A stretch of DNA of 10,039 bases from Rhodoferax sp. (GCA_020048295.1 JAIFMT010000243.1:1-10039); one strand, 5' to 3'; positions 1-6,468 are shown, numbered from the stretch's first letter. The notes: a model not told the origin generated them from the letters alone. Program-made: numbers and translations.

Positions 1-51
1 TTGATTCAGCGGTTGGATGCTGCGCTTAACCACGATGACCGCCTGCTCTGA
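1..51 (+). CDS. Possible C-terminal end of an unidentified protein (partial)
   Basis: Reading from base 1, sixteen codons end in a TGA at 49-51 and give a helix-like tail, LIQRLDAALNHDDRLL. The window cuts off everything upstream, so no family can be named. GC-rich third positions and the amphipathic, charged composition fit a real C-terminus, and the following ~95 bases before the tRNA terminator would be a normal convergent gap. The opposite strand is also open here (from about 144 down to 1), but it has no ATG and directly follows the tRNA terminator, so I prefer the plus-strand reading. Confidence is low because only 17 codons are visible. Confidence 0.35.
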   Translation: MIQRLDAALNHDDRLL

Positions 52-146
52 CGTCTTTGTCAACACTTCTGCATTTTGCGAACGTTCGCGTTCGCTCCAA
101 AGCAAGCCAACAAGCTTACGACATTGCCGAGATAAATGATTTGCTC

Positions 147-180
147 AAAAAAAAGCCCTCAAGTGGTGCTCCTTGAAGGC
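147..180 (-). terminator. Rho-independent terminator of tRNA-Pro
   Basis: On the minus strand a 9-bp stem (GCCTTCAAG with CTTGAGGGC, one G-U pair) closes an 8-base loop and is followed immediately by eight T residues (147-154 on the plus strand are A). It begins 15 bases after the CCA end of the tRNA. This is a textbook intrinsic terminator in the right place and direction. Confidence 0.85.
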
Positions 181-195
181 CTTTGTACGATGTAA

Positions 196-272
<77 letters not shown>

Positions 273-280
273 ACCTGCAT

Positions 281-286
281 ATTGTA
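281..286 (-). promoter_or_regulatory. Candidate -10 box of the tRNA-Pro promoter
   Basis: TACAAT lies on the minus strand eight bases before the first base of the mature tRNA, which suits a transcript starting just upstream of the acceptor stem. No good -35 hexamer stands at 16-18 bases. That position is instead at the edge of the perfect dyad at 304-324. The assignment rests on the -10 match and its position only. Confidence 0.45.
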
Positions 287-303
287 ATTGCTGTGGTGAA
301 GGG

Positions 304-324
304 TTCATGTGCAAGCCACATGAA
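304..324. repeat. Perfect 8-bp inverted repeat between tRNA-Pro and aat
   Basis: TTCATGTG and CACATGAA are exact inverted copies separated by CAAGC. The dyad lies in the divergent intergenic stretch, about 18 bases upstream of the tRNA -10 box and about 80 bases before the aat start. There is no T-tract on either side, so it does not look like a terminator. The size and symmetry fit a dimeric repressor or activator site, but no regulator can be named from the sequence. Confidence 0.5.
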
Positions 325-404
325 GATGACAATTCAAGCCGCTTTTTTTCCGCCCACCATGGTGCCCAGATGGCACAAGCCGCTTGAACAAGTATGCTTG
401 CGTT

Positions 405-1163
405 GTGAAAAATCCACCTCTACCCTGGCTGGCCCCGGGCCAGATGTTTCCACCCGTTGAACAAGCTTGGGGTTCTGCTTCGGCGGCACCTGGTTTGTTG
501 TGCGCTGGTGGCGATCTGTCAGTCGCAAGCCTGACACGCGCGTACATGAACGGGATTTTTCCGTGGTTCAGCGATGGCCAACCGATCTTGTGGTGGAGTC
601 CTGACCCAAGAATGGTGCTGGCATCCACTGATTTTCGCCTGCACCCCTCGCTGCGGAAAACGATGAAGAAATTCATCCGCTCGGCGGATTGTGAGGTTCG
701 TGTTGATACCGCATTTGAAGCAGTCATTCAAAGCTGCGCCAGTGTGCGTCGGCATGGACAAGACGGGACCTGGATCGTGCCAGAGATGATTGAGGCCTAC
801 ACCCAATTTCACCAGGCAGGCTTTGCGCACAGCGTTGAAATCTGGATTCGCAATGAACTGGTGGGCGGTTTATATTTCATTGCAATGGGTCAGGCCGTGT
901 TTGGAGAATCGATGTTTCATCGCACAACCGATGCTTCCAAAATTGCGCTGGTGGCGTTGGTGTGCTTGTGCAGACAGTTCAATGTCGGACAAATCGATTG
1001 CCAGCAGAACACGCGTCATCTGGCGCTTCTGGGTGCCAAGGAAGTACGACGAAAAGATTTTTTGCAAAATGTTGACAATTCCATTGCCCAACCCGCGCCA
1101 GAGTGGCACTTTTCGTCCCGTTTCTGGAATCAAATCGCCAACTTGCATGCTGAGCTTTCGTGA
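405..1163 (+). CDS. aat: Leucyl/phenylalanyl-tRNA--protein transferase
   Basis: This cytoplasmic enzyme transfers Leu or Phe from charged tRNA to proteins with N-terminal Lys or Arg, producing a primary N-degron read by ClpS/ClpAP. Family landmarks appear in order (numbered from a TTG at 384): WLAPG near 15-19, GGDLS at 42-46, the long IFPWF...WWSPDPR segment at 58-76, the GGLY...GESMFHR core at 161-180, and IDCQ...HLALLGA at 204-218, which carries the conserved catalytic-site Asp and Gln. From the GTG at 405 the protein has 252 residues, within the family range. No ATG is available. The TTG at 384 would add seven residues, and neither start has a clear ribosome-binding site. GTG is preferred because relatives begin shortly before the PWLAPG motif. 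The stop overlaps the bpt start (GTGA), implying translational coupling. The family is certain; the start is not. Confidence 0.93.
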   Translation: MKNPPLPWLAPGQMFPPVEQAWGSASAAPGLLCAGGDLSVASLTRAYMNGIFPWFSDGQPILWWSPDPRMVLASTDFRLHPSLRKTMKKFIRSADCEVRVDTAFEAVIQSCASVRRHGQDGTWIVPEMIEAYTQFHQAGFAHSVEIWIRNELVGGLYFIAMGQAVFGESMFHRTTDASKIALVALVCLCRQFNVGQIDCQQNTRHLALLGAKEVRRKDFLQNVDNSIAQPAPEWHFSSRFWNQIANLHAELS

Positions 1164-1894
1164 CCTCGCATCCGCCACCTGCTATTGCGCCCTTTCAGTT
1201 TTACCCGACTGCGGCATACCCTTGCAGTTACCTTGACGGTCGCACGGCCAGATCGCAGGTCGCAACAACCAGCGGCAGCATTGACCCTGATGCTTACAGC
1301 GAATTGGTTGAGCACGGTTTCAGGCGCAGTGGATCATTTATCTATCGACCTCGTTGTGACCACTGCCAGGCTTGCACCTCCATCCGTGTGCCCGTGAATG
1401 GCTTTCACGCCAACCGCAGCCAAAGACGGGCCTGGGTGCAACACGCTGGTCTGCAGACACGCATCATTGACGTCGATTTCTTTGCTGAACATTACACACT
1501 CTACGCGCGCTACCAGCACGCCAGACATCCTGGCGGTGGCATGGACCACGACGATATCAATCAGTACATCGACTTTTTGATCAAGACCAACGTGGTGTCG
1601 TGGATGGTTGAGTTCCGCCTTCCGTCACATACCAATGACCCAGGTGAACTCAAGATGGTCTCCATCATTGATCACCTGAGCGATGGTTTGTCTGCCGTTT
1701 ACACATTTTTTGATCCTGAAATAGGGCAAAACTACGGTACTTTCAATGTACTCTGGCAAATCAAACTTGCCCAGTCACTGGGTTTGAAACATCTGTATCT
1801 CGGTTACTGGATAGAACACTCCCAAAAAATGTCGTACAAAAGCCGTTTCAAGCCACATGAACTGTTTGTCAATGGGCAATGGTTTCGACCCTGA
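1160..1894 (+). CDS. bpt: Aspartate/glutamate leucyltransferase (Bpt, arginyltransferase-like)
   Basis: It is predicted to transfer Leu from Leu-tRNA to proteins with N-terminal Asp or Glu, the bacterial counterpart of eukaryotic ATE1. The 244-residue product has the expected N-terminal domain with PCSYLDGR (Cys22) and a Cys cluster RCDHCQACTSIRVPV (Cys66, 69, 72), preceded by GFRRSGSFIYRP. The C-terminal GNAT-like domain carries LGLKHLYLGYWIEHSQKMSYK and ends in KSRFKPHEL. The GTG start at 1160 shares four bases with the aat stop, so the two N-degron transferases are probably co-translated. Older annotation calls this family ate or arginyltransferase. The leucyl specificity is inferred from the bacterial Bpt group and is not visible in the sequence itself. 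Confidence 0.93.
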   Translation: MTSHPPPAIAPFQFYPTAAYPCSYLDGRTARSQVATTSGSIDPDAYSELVEHGFRRSGSFIYRPRCDHCQACTSIRVPVNGFHANRSQRRAWVQHAGLQTRIIDVDFFAEHYTLYARYQHARHPGGGMDHDDINQYIDFLIKTNVVSWMVEFRLPSHTNDPGELKMVSIIDHLSDGLSAVYTFFDPEIGQNYGTFNVLWQIKLAQSLGLKHLYLGYWIEHSQKMSYKSRFKPHELFVNGQWFRP

Positions 1895-1925
1895 TTTCAC
1901 AAGATAAAATCAGCGTAGTTTTTTT
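1891..1925 (+). terminator. Weak terminator-like hairpin after bpt
   Basis: CTGATTT (1891-1897, containing the bpt stop) can pair with AAATCAG (1907-1913) over a 9-base loop. After five more bases there are seven T residues (1919-1925). The AT-rich stem and the spacer before the T-run make this a poor intrinsic terminator. TAAAAT at 1905-1910 inside the loop and stem could instead serve as a -10 box for the IclR gene. Confidence 0.3.
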
Positions 1926-1934
1926 GGATGACCT

Positions 1935-2714
1935 ATGCGACAAGTTGAATCAGGCATTGCAACCACGCCAACCGTGCAGGTGATTGAACGAATGTTTACC
2001 TTGCTGGATGTATTGGCATCACGCGAAGTGGCCATGCCGTTGAAGGAAATCAGCGAAAGGGCCGGTTTGCATCCTTCGACCACGCACCGAATCCTCAACG
2101 ATTTGGCCTGTGGCCGATTTGTGGATCGCCCGCAACCCGGCAACTACCGCTTGGGCATGCGACTGCTTGAACTGGGCAATTTGGTTAAGAACAGGCTGAA
2201 CGTCCGCGACGCGGCATTGGAGCCCATGCGCGAATTGCATCGCCTGACACAGCAACCGGTGAACCTGAGCATGCGACAAGGCGATGAAATCGTGTATATC
2301 GAACGGGCTTACAGTGAACGTTCGGGCATGCAGGTGATTCGCGCAATTGGCGGACACGCGGCACTTCATTTGACGTCGGTCGGCAAGCTGTTTCTGGCGG
2401 GTGATGATGCGCAAAAAATTCGCGCTTACGCTAGCCGAACTGGCCTGGCCGGGCACACCAAAAACAGTTTGACGCAACTACCCGCACTGGAACGCGAATT
2501 GACCAAAGTTCGGCGGGATGCTTTTGCTACCGATAACGAAGAGCTTGAGTTGGGCGTCAGGTGTATGGCTGCAGGCATCTATGACGATCAGGGAAAATTG
2601 GTGGCCGGCTTGTCCATCTCTGCGCCAGCGGGTCGAATGGAAGACGGGTGGCTGCCAAAGCTCAGAGCCACCGCCGACGAAATCTCCAGGGGTTTGGGTT
2701 ACAAACCCAACTGA
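1935..2714 (+). CDS. IclR-family transcriptional regulator
   Basis: The 259-residue protein has the IclR layout. A winged helix-turn-helix lies near residues 12-75 (recognition region PLKEISERAGLHPSTTHRILNDL followed by wing residues and YRLG at 71-74). A linker helix follows, then an effector-binding domain from about 90 to 255 containing GDEIVYIERA, HLTSVGKLFLA and the typical D-NEE-ELGVRCMAAGIYD segment at 200-217. Such proteins bind operator DNA as dimers or tetramers and respond to small metabolites. Here neither the ligand nor the target can be read, because no catabolic or transport operon adjoins it. The start ATG is preceded by GGATGA at a short three-base spacing. It lies 40 bases after bpt and may be cotranscribed with it. 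Its stop is one base from that of the convergent pbpG. Confidence 0.92.
   Translation: MRQVESGIATTPTVQVIERMFTLLDVLASREVAMPLKEISERAGLHPSTTHRILNDLACGRFVDRPQPGNYRLGMRLLELGNLVKNRLNVRDAALEPMRELHRLTQQPVNLSMRQGDEIVYIERAYSERSGMQVIRAIGGHAALHLTSVGKLFLAGDDAQKIRAYASRTGLAGHTKNSLTQLPALERELTKVRRDAFATDNEELELGVRCMAAGIYDDQGKLVAGLSISAPAGRMEDGWLPKLRATADEISRGLGYKPN
2694..2710. repeat. Hairpin at the iclR/pbpG convergence
   Basis: TTGGGTT and AACCCAA form a perfect 7-bp stem around the loop ACA, just before the IclR stop codon and the overlapping end of pbpG. It has no following T-tract in either direction. It may slow polymerase or protect 3' ends, but it is not a proper intrinsic terminator. Confidence 0.35.
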
Positions 2715-2715
2715 A

Positions 2716-3741
2716 TCAGCCCTTGCTATCAGCCGTCTCAATCCAATGCCGCACCCGCTCGGCATCCGCGATGCGGCTCAGTTTGCCTGCAGAATCCAAA
2801 AACACCATGATGAGTTTGCGCCCGGCGACTTTGGCTTGCATGACCAGACACTGACCAGCCTCAGAGATATAACCTGTTTTTTGCAAACCAATATCCCAGG
2901 AAGGATTTTTTACCAGGCGATTGGTATTGTTGTACTGCAGCGTACGCGTTCCAATGTCCACAAGAAAGCTGGGGGAGGTCGTCAACTCTCTAAGCAGAGA
3001 ATGACCATGGGCCACGTTGACCAGTTTTGCCAAATCCCGCGCGCTGGATTGGTTGTTGCTCGATAACCCCGTCGGTTCAACATAGTGCGTATCGTTCATC
3101 CCCAGCGCGCGCGCCTTCGCATTCATCAGTGACGTGAACACAGCCATCCCACCCGGATAGGTTCTGCCCAAAGCGTGCGCTGCACGGTTTTCACTGGACA
3201 TCAAAGCCAAATGCAGCAGTTCGCCACGGCTCAGCACACTCCCCACGCGCAAGCGTGAACTGCTGCCCTTTTCCGTATCAACATCTTCCTGCGTGACCGT
3301 GATCATCTCGTCTGACGGCAAATTGGCCTCATTGATGATCAAGCCCGTCATGAGTTTGGTGAGCGAGGCAATTGGCAAAATCGCCTTATCATTCTTGCTG
3401 AACAAAACCTCACTGGTCTCCTGATCCACGACCAACGCCGCGCTGGACTTCAGATTGAGCGCATCAAACGCAGTATCCAAGCCTGCAGATCGCGCAAACG
3501 ATGGCTTGGGTGGCACTTCGACTGACGCATGGGCAGCAGGGCGGCGCTTGACAACTCTCTTGGCAACCCTGTTCCGCTGCACCTTGACCACCGCCGCCCT
3601 CTTTGATTTGGCGACCTGCACCTTGGTGGTTGATGCATCGACTTCAGAGGGCGTCAGAAGCGCCATCATGGCAAACAGGCCAATAAAGCAGATCAAGCCC
3701 AAAGATTTCACACTTGAAGCGCTAAGGCGATTGATGACCAT
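2716..3741 (-). CDS. pbpG: D-alanyl-D-alanine endopeptidase, PBP7-like (peptidase S11)
   Basis: A low-molecular-weight penicillin-binding protein, predicted to cleave D-Ala-mDAP cross-links in periplasmic peptidoglycan. All three active-site motifs are present in the 341-residue product: SLTK at 126-129 (nucleophile Ser126, Lys129), SEN at 183-185 and KTG at 288-290. The N-terminus has an export signal (short Lys/Arg region, then hydrophobic residues about 14-30). A strongly basic low-complexity linker, about 40-68, precedes the catalytic domain starting near 85. No C-terminal amphipathic anchor of the PBP5 type is evident, which favours the PBP7/PbpG endopeptidase group over DacA carboxypeptidase. 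The ATG at 3741 has AGGA (3748-3751) six bases upstream. The gene follows leuA by 100 bases and is convergent with the IclR gene. Confidence 0.9.
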   Translation of the reverse strand: MVINRLSASSVKSLGLICFIGLFAMMALLTPSEVDASTTKVQVAKSKRAAVVKVQRNRVAKRVVKRRPAAHASVEVPPKPSFARSAGLDTAFDALNLKSSAALVVDQETSEVLFSKNDKAILPIASLTKLMTGLIINEANLPSDEMITVTQEDVDTEKGSSSRLRVGSVLSRGELLHLALMSSENRAAHALGRTYPGGMAVFTSLMNAKARALGMNDTHYVEPTGLSSNNQSSARDLAKLVNVAHGHSLLRELTTSPSFLVDIGTRTLQYNNTNRLVKNPSWDIGLQKTGYISEAGQCLVMQAKVAGRKLIMVFLDSAGKLSRIADAERVRHWIETADSKG

Positions 3742-3774
3742 GATTATTCCTGTCCTGATACTACCAAGACGAGG

Positions 3775-3802
3775 AGTTTATCCGCAAAAAGTGTCATGGC
3801 AA
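3775..3802 (-). promoter_or_regulatory. Candidate sigma-70-type promoter of pbpG
   Basis: On the minus strand TTGCCA (3802-3797, five of six matches to TTGACA) is followed after 16 bases by TAAACT (3780-3775, four of six). This places a start roughly 25-30 bases before the pbpG ATG. A perfect 10-bp palindrome, CAAGTACTTG (3803-3812), directly abuts the -35 box and could be a protein-binding site. It gives pbpG expression independent of the leucine-controlled leuA upstream. Confidence 0.4.
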
Positions 3803-3841
3803 CAAGTACTTGCGAACCTTTGTTAATGCATCGTCACACAG

Positions 3842-5380
3842 TCAACCCTGCGCCGCTACCCGCTCGGCCTGGCTGCTGAGCTTATTGAGCGCACTTAGGT
3901 AGGCTTTGGCGGATGCCACCACGATGTCAGGGTCGGCACCGACACCATTGACCACCCGGCCACTGTTTTGCAGCCGCACGGTCACCTCGCCCTGGCTTTC
4001 GGTGGAACCGCTGATGGCATTCACCGAATACAGCACCATTTCGGCACCGCTTTTGGCATTGATTTCGATGGCTTTCAAAGAGGCATCGACGGGACCATTG
4101 CCATGGGACTGCCCTGTGACTTCCTTGCCATCCATGGTCATGATCACGGTTGCCTCAGGCATTTCGCCGGTCTCGCTGTGCTGCGACAAGGAGACAAAGC
4201 CATAGCGGTCATGACTTTGGGCGACGTTTTCTTCACTCACCAGCGCCAGAATGTCTTCGTCAAAAATTTCGCTCTTGCGGTCCGCCAGGTCTTTGAACTT
4301 GATGAAGGCGTTGTTGATTTCAGATTCGCTGTCCATCGTGACGCCGAGTTCTTGCAGACGCAGTTTGAAGGCATTTCGCCCACTCAGCTTGCCCATGACG
4401 ATCTTGTTGTTGCTCCAGCCCACGTCTTCGGCGCGCATGATTTCGTAGGTGTCGCGGGCCTTCAGCACGCCATCCTGGTGGATACCTGACGCATGGGCAA
4501 ACGCGTTGGCACCCACCACCGCCTTGTTGGGCTGCACCACAAAACCCGTGGTCTGGCTGACCAGGCGACTGGCCGCCAGGATATGTCGGGTGTCAATGCC
4601 GATATCCAAACCGAAGTAGTCTTTGCGCGTCTTGACGGCCATGACAACTTCTTCCAGTGAGCAATTTCCGGCTCGCTCGCCCAATCCATTGATGGTGCAC
4701 TCGACTTGCCTGGCGCCACCAATCTTCACTCCTGCCAGTGAGTTGGCAACGGCCATGCCCAGATCGTTGTGGCAATGCACCGACCAGATGGCTTTGTCGC
4801 TGTTGGGGATGCGTTCGCGCAAGTTCTTGATGAAATTGCCATACAACTCGGGTATCGCATAGCCCACGGTATCTGGCACGTTGATGGTGGTCGCGCCTTC
4901 GTTGATCACGGCTTCAAACACCCGGCACAAAAAGTCTGGGTCAGAGCGATAGGCATCCTCGGCGCTAAATTCAATATCAGCCATCAGATTGCGAGCAAAA
5001 CGCACCGCCAGTTTGGACTGCTCAAACACCTGGTCGGGTGTCATGCGCAGTTTCTTTTCCATGTGCAGTGGACTGGTGGCCAAAAAAAGATGCAAGCGGC
5101 CTGAATTGGCCGGCTTAAGCGCTTCTGCAGCGCGCGAAATATCCCGGTCACTGGCGCGCGCCAGCGAACACACGGTTGAGTCCTTGATGACCTCGGCAAT
5201 CGCCTTGATGCATTCGAAATCGCCGTTGGAACTGGCAGCAAAGCCGGCCTCAATGACATCGACCTTGAGTCGCTCGAGCTGGCGCGCAATCCGCAGCTTT
5301 TCATCGCGCGTCATGGATGCGCCCGGTGACTGCTCGCCATCGCGCAATGTGGTGTCAAAAATCACTAACTTGTCGGTCAT
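3842..5380 (-). CDS. leuA: 2-isopropylmalate synthase
   Basis: First committed enzyme of leucine synthesis: condenses acetyl-CoA with 2-ketoisovalerate to 2-isopropylmalate in the cytoplasm. The 512-residue length fits the short bacterial LeuA type. The TIM-barrel begins with [13 protein letters not shown] (Arg13, Asp14), carries HCHND at 202-206 (metal-binding His202 and His204) and GLGERAGN at 232-239. The linker domain has HASGIHQDG, and the C-terminal regulatory domain (about 390-505) ends in [20 protein letters not shown], consistent with leucine feedback inhibition. An upstream in-frame start would add 19 residues. The ATG at 5380 is chosen because it opens directly at [17 protein letters not shown] and has AGGAG (5388-5392) at seven bases. 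It follows pssA with an attenuator between. leuB, leuC and leuD are not in the window. Confidence 0.97.
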   Translation of the reverse strand: MTDKLVIFDTTLRDGEQSPGASMTRDEKLRIARQLERLKVDVIEAGFAASSNGDFECIKAIAEVIKDSTVCSLARASDRDISRAAEALKPANSGRLHLFLATSPLHMEKKLRMTPDQVFEQSKLAVRFARNLMADIEFSAEDAYRSDPDFLCRVFEAVINEGATTINVPDTVGYAIPELYGNFIKNLRERIPNSDKAIWSVHCHNDLGMAVANSLAGVKIGGARQVECTINGLGERAGNCSLEEVVMAVKTRKDYFGLDIGIDTRHILAASRLVSQTTGFVVQPNKAVVGANAFAHASGIHQDGVLKARDTYEIMRAEDVGWSNNKIVMGKLSGRNAFKLRLQELGVTMDSESEINNAFIKFKDLADRKSEIFDEDILALVSEENVAQSHDRYGFVSLSQHSETGEMPEATVIMTMDGKEVTGQSHGNGPVDASLKAIEINAKSGAEMVLYSVNAISGSTESQGEVTVRLQNSGRVVNGVGADPDIVVASAKAYLSALNKLSSQAERVAAQG

Positions 5381-5437
5381 ATCTTCACTCCTGGTGTCTG
5401 AATTGATTCGCAATGGAAAAAAAGTTTGCCCCAACAA

Positions 5438-5469
5438 AAAAGCCCGTTGCGAATGGCATACGGGCTTTT
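5438..5469 (-). terminator. Attenuator terminator in the leuA leader
   Basis: On the minus strand AAAAGCCCGT (5469-5460) pairs perfectly with ACGGGCTTTT (5447-5438) around a 12-base loop, followed by more T (six T in all, 5441-5436). Flanking CCCC and GGGG can extend the base of the stem. It lies between the leader stop codon and the leuA ribosome-binding site, so transcription that ends here never reaches leuA. It is a strong intrinsic terminator in an attenuator context. Confidence 0.85.
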
Positions 5470-5471
5470 GG

Positions 5472-5522
5472 GGTTAGTGCAAACAAGCGCTAACAACGCC
5501 ACCCGTCGGGTGCTGGTGTTAG
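5472..5522 (-). promoter_or_regulatory. Leucine attenuator: alternative pause and antiterminator hairpins
   Basis: Arm 1, CTAACA (5522-5517), contains the third Leu codon of the leader peptide and pairs with arm 2, TGTTAG (5495-5490), which contains its stop codon. An inner CACCC/GGGTG stem strengthens this pause hairpin. The GTTAG of arm 2 can pair instead with CTAAC (5477-5473), and CGGG (5505-5502) with the CCCG of the terminator's left arm (5464-5461), giving an antiterminator incompatible with the terminator. Inferred logic: ribosomes stalled at CTA codons cover arm 1, freeing arm 2 for antitermination. Ribosomes that reach the stop cover arm 2 and allow termination. Confidence 0.7.
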
Positions 5523-5567
5523 GCCTAGGGATAGAGATTGCATCTGCATGCTGACAATGTACCACAT
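5490..5567 (-). CDS. Putative leuA leader peptide (LeuL-like)
   Basis: A short reading frame between pssA and leuA. From the ATG at 5549 it encodes MQMQSLSLGLTPAPDGWRC; an in-frame ATG at 5567 adds MWYIVS in front, giving 25 residues. All three leucines use CTA (5534-5532, 5528-5526, 5522-5520), spaced by one codon each, just before the pause hairpin. The enteric leuL leader also uses a cluster of CUA codons, so the function as a leucine sensor follows by analogy. The TAG stop lies in arm 2 of the hairpin, where attenuation needs it. No clear ribosome-binding site precedes either ATG, and the pssA stop is only 20 bases upstream of 5567, so translational reinitiation is possible. No promoter is recognisable directly ahead of it. 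Confidence 0.65.
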   Translation of the reverse strand: MWYIVSMQMQSLSLGLTPAPDGWRC

Positions 5568-5587
5568 GTCATTTCGGCCGAAGATCA

Positions 5588-6409
5588 CTACTTGTGAAGT
5601 CCTCGCTCGTCCGGTTCATCTTTAGAAGTGCTGATGACACTGGTGGGAATTCCCCTGGTTTTGCGACTGAAATAAATGGCATAGCCACTCAAACCATACA
5701 TCACAAACACACCAAAAAGAACGATGGGTGGATCGATATTGATCACACCAATGCCAATGACGATCAAAACAATGAAGATAAAGGGCACACTGCGCTTCAT
5801 GTGGACATCCTTGAAGCTGTAAAACGGCACGTTCGTGACCATGGTCAGTCCCGCATACAAGGCCACTCCAAACATGGGCCATGCCAGGCTGCTGCCCGGC
5901 CACCCCAGATCCGTGGCAACCCAGATAAACCCAGCCACCAACGCTGCAGCTGCAGGTGACGGCAGACCCTGAAAGTAGCGCTTGTCAACCACCGCAGTGT
6001 TCACATTGAACCTTGCCAAGCGCAACGCGGCACAAGCGCAATAGACGAAGGCTGCAATCCAGCCCCATCGTCCCAGCCCCTTGAGTGCCCAGACGTACGC
6101 AATCAAGGCCGGTGCCGCACCAAACGAAACCATATCGGACAACGAATCCATTTGCTCACCGAAGGCACTTTGTGTGTTGGTCATGCGCGCCACCCGGCCG
6201 TCGAGGCTGTCAAACACCATGGCGCAAAAGATGCCCACAGCAGACAGATCAAAACGTCCGTTGATCGCCATGACAATGGCATAAAAGCCGCCAAATAACG
6301 CGGCAAGCGTGAGCAGATTGGGGAGAACATAGATTCCCTTGCGCCGATGCCTGACAACAACGACGTCCTCTTCCTGGGAATCAAAATCTGGCGGGTTGGT
6401 ATCGTCCAT
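5588..6409 (-). CDS. pssA: CDP-diacylglycerol--serine O-phosphatidyltransferase
   Basis: Integral inner-membrane enzyme that makes phosphatidylserine from CDP-diacylglycerol and L-serine, the precursor of phosphatidylethanolamine. The CDP-alcohol phosphotransferase signature DGxxARx8GxxxDxxxD is complete: Asp70-Gly71, Ala74-Arg75, Gly84, Asp88, Asp92, preceded by Asp67. Several hydrophobic segments follow (about 30-65, 95-128, 150-165, 175-192, 208-245), and both termini are hydrophilic. It is the multispanning type II PssA, not the peripheral E. coli enzyme. The 273-residue start at 6409 (MDDTNPPDF) is chosen over one at 6451 because the upstream ATG lies inside a hairpin. An AAGG stands before it, though the site is weak. 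It lies between ilvC and the leuA leader, on the same strand. psd, the usual next step, is not in the window. Confidence 0.94.
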   Translation of the reverse strand: MDDTNPPDFDSQEEDVVVVRHRRKGIYVLPNLLTLAALFGGFYAIVMAINGRFDLSAVGIFCAMVFDSLDGRVARMTNTQSAFGEQMDSLSDMVSFGAAPALIAYVWALKGLGRWGWIAAFVYCACAALRLARFNVNTAVVDKRYFQGLPSPAAAALVAGFIWVATDLGWPGSSLAWPMFGVALYAGLTMVTNVPFYSFKDVHMKRSVPFIFIVLIVIGIGVINIDPPIVLFGVFVMYGLSGYAIYFSRKTRGIPTSVISTSKDEPDERGLHK

Positions 6410-6433
6410 CTGGGAGCCTTTTTTCAACCGCCC

Positions 6434-6442
6434 ATAATAACA
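6434..6442 (-). promoter_or_regulatory. Candidate extended -10 promoter of pssA
   Basis: Minus strand TGTTATTAT (6442-6434) matches an extended -10 element: TG, one base, then TATTAT with five of six consensus matches. There is no convincing -35, as usual for extended -10 promoters. The predicted start near 6427 would leave a short leader of about 17 bases to the pssA ATG. It follows immediately on the hairpin after ilvC. Confidence 0.4.
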
Positions 6443-6468
6443 AAAGGCCACAACAGTGGCCTTTTTTT
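6442..6468. terminator. Symmetric hairpin between ilvC and pssA
   Basis: AAAAGGCCAC (6442-6451) and GTGGCCTTTT (6456-6465) form a perfect 10-bp stem with a four-base loop. Read in the ilvC direction (minus) it is followed by TTTTGTTATT, a broken T-tract. Read on the plus strand it is followed by seven T. It is therefore probably a partial terminator for the ilv transcript, and a better one for antisense transcription coming out of pssA. Confidence 0.6.

Noticed and set aside
1..144. Minus-strand open frame after the tRNA terminator
   Set aside because: It has no ATG and begins at the terminator T-tract; only TTG starts are available. The plus-strand tail ending at 51 fits better, though neither is proven.
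5377..5565. 62-codon minus-strand frame over the leuA leader
   Set aside because: It runs in a different frame through the pause hairpin and terminator. The shorter frame with clustered CTA codons explains the structure better.
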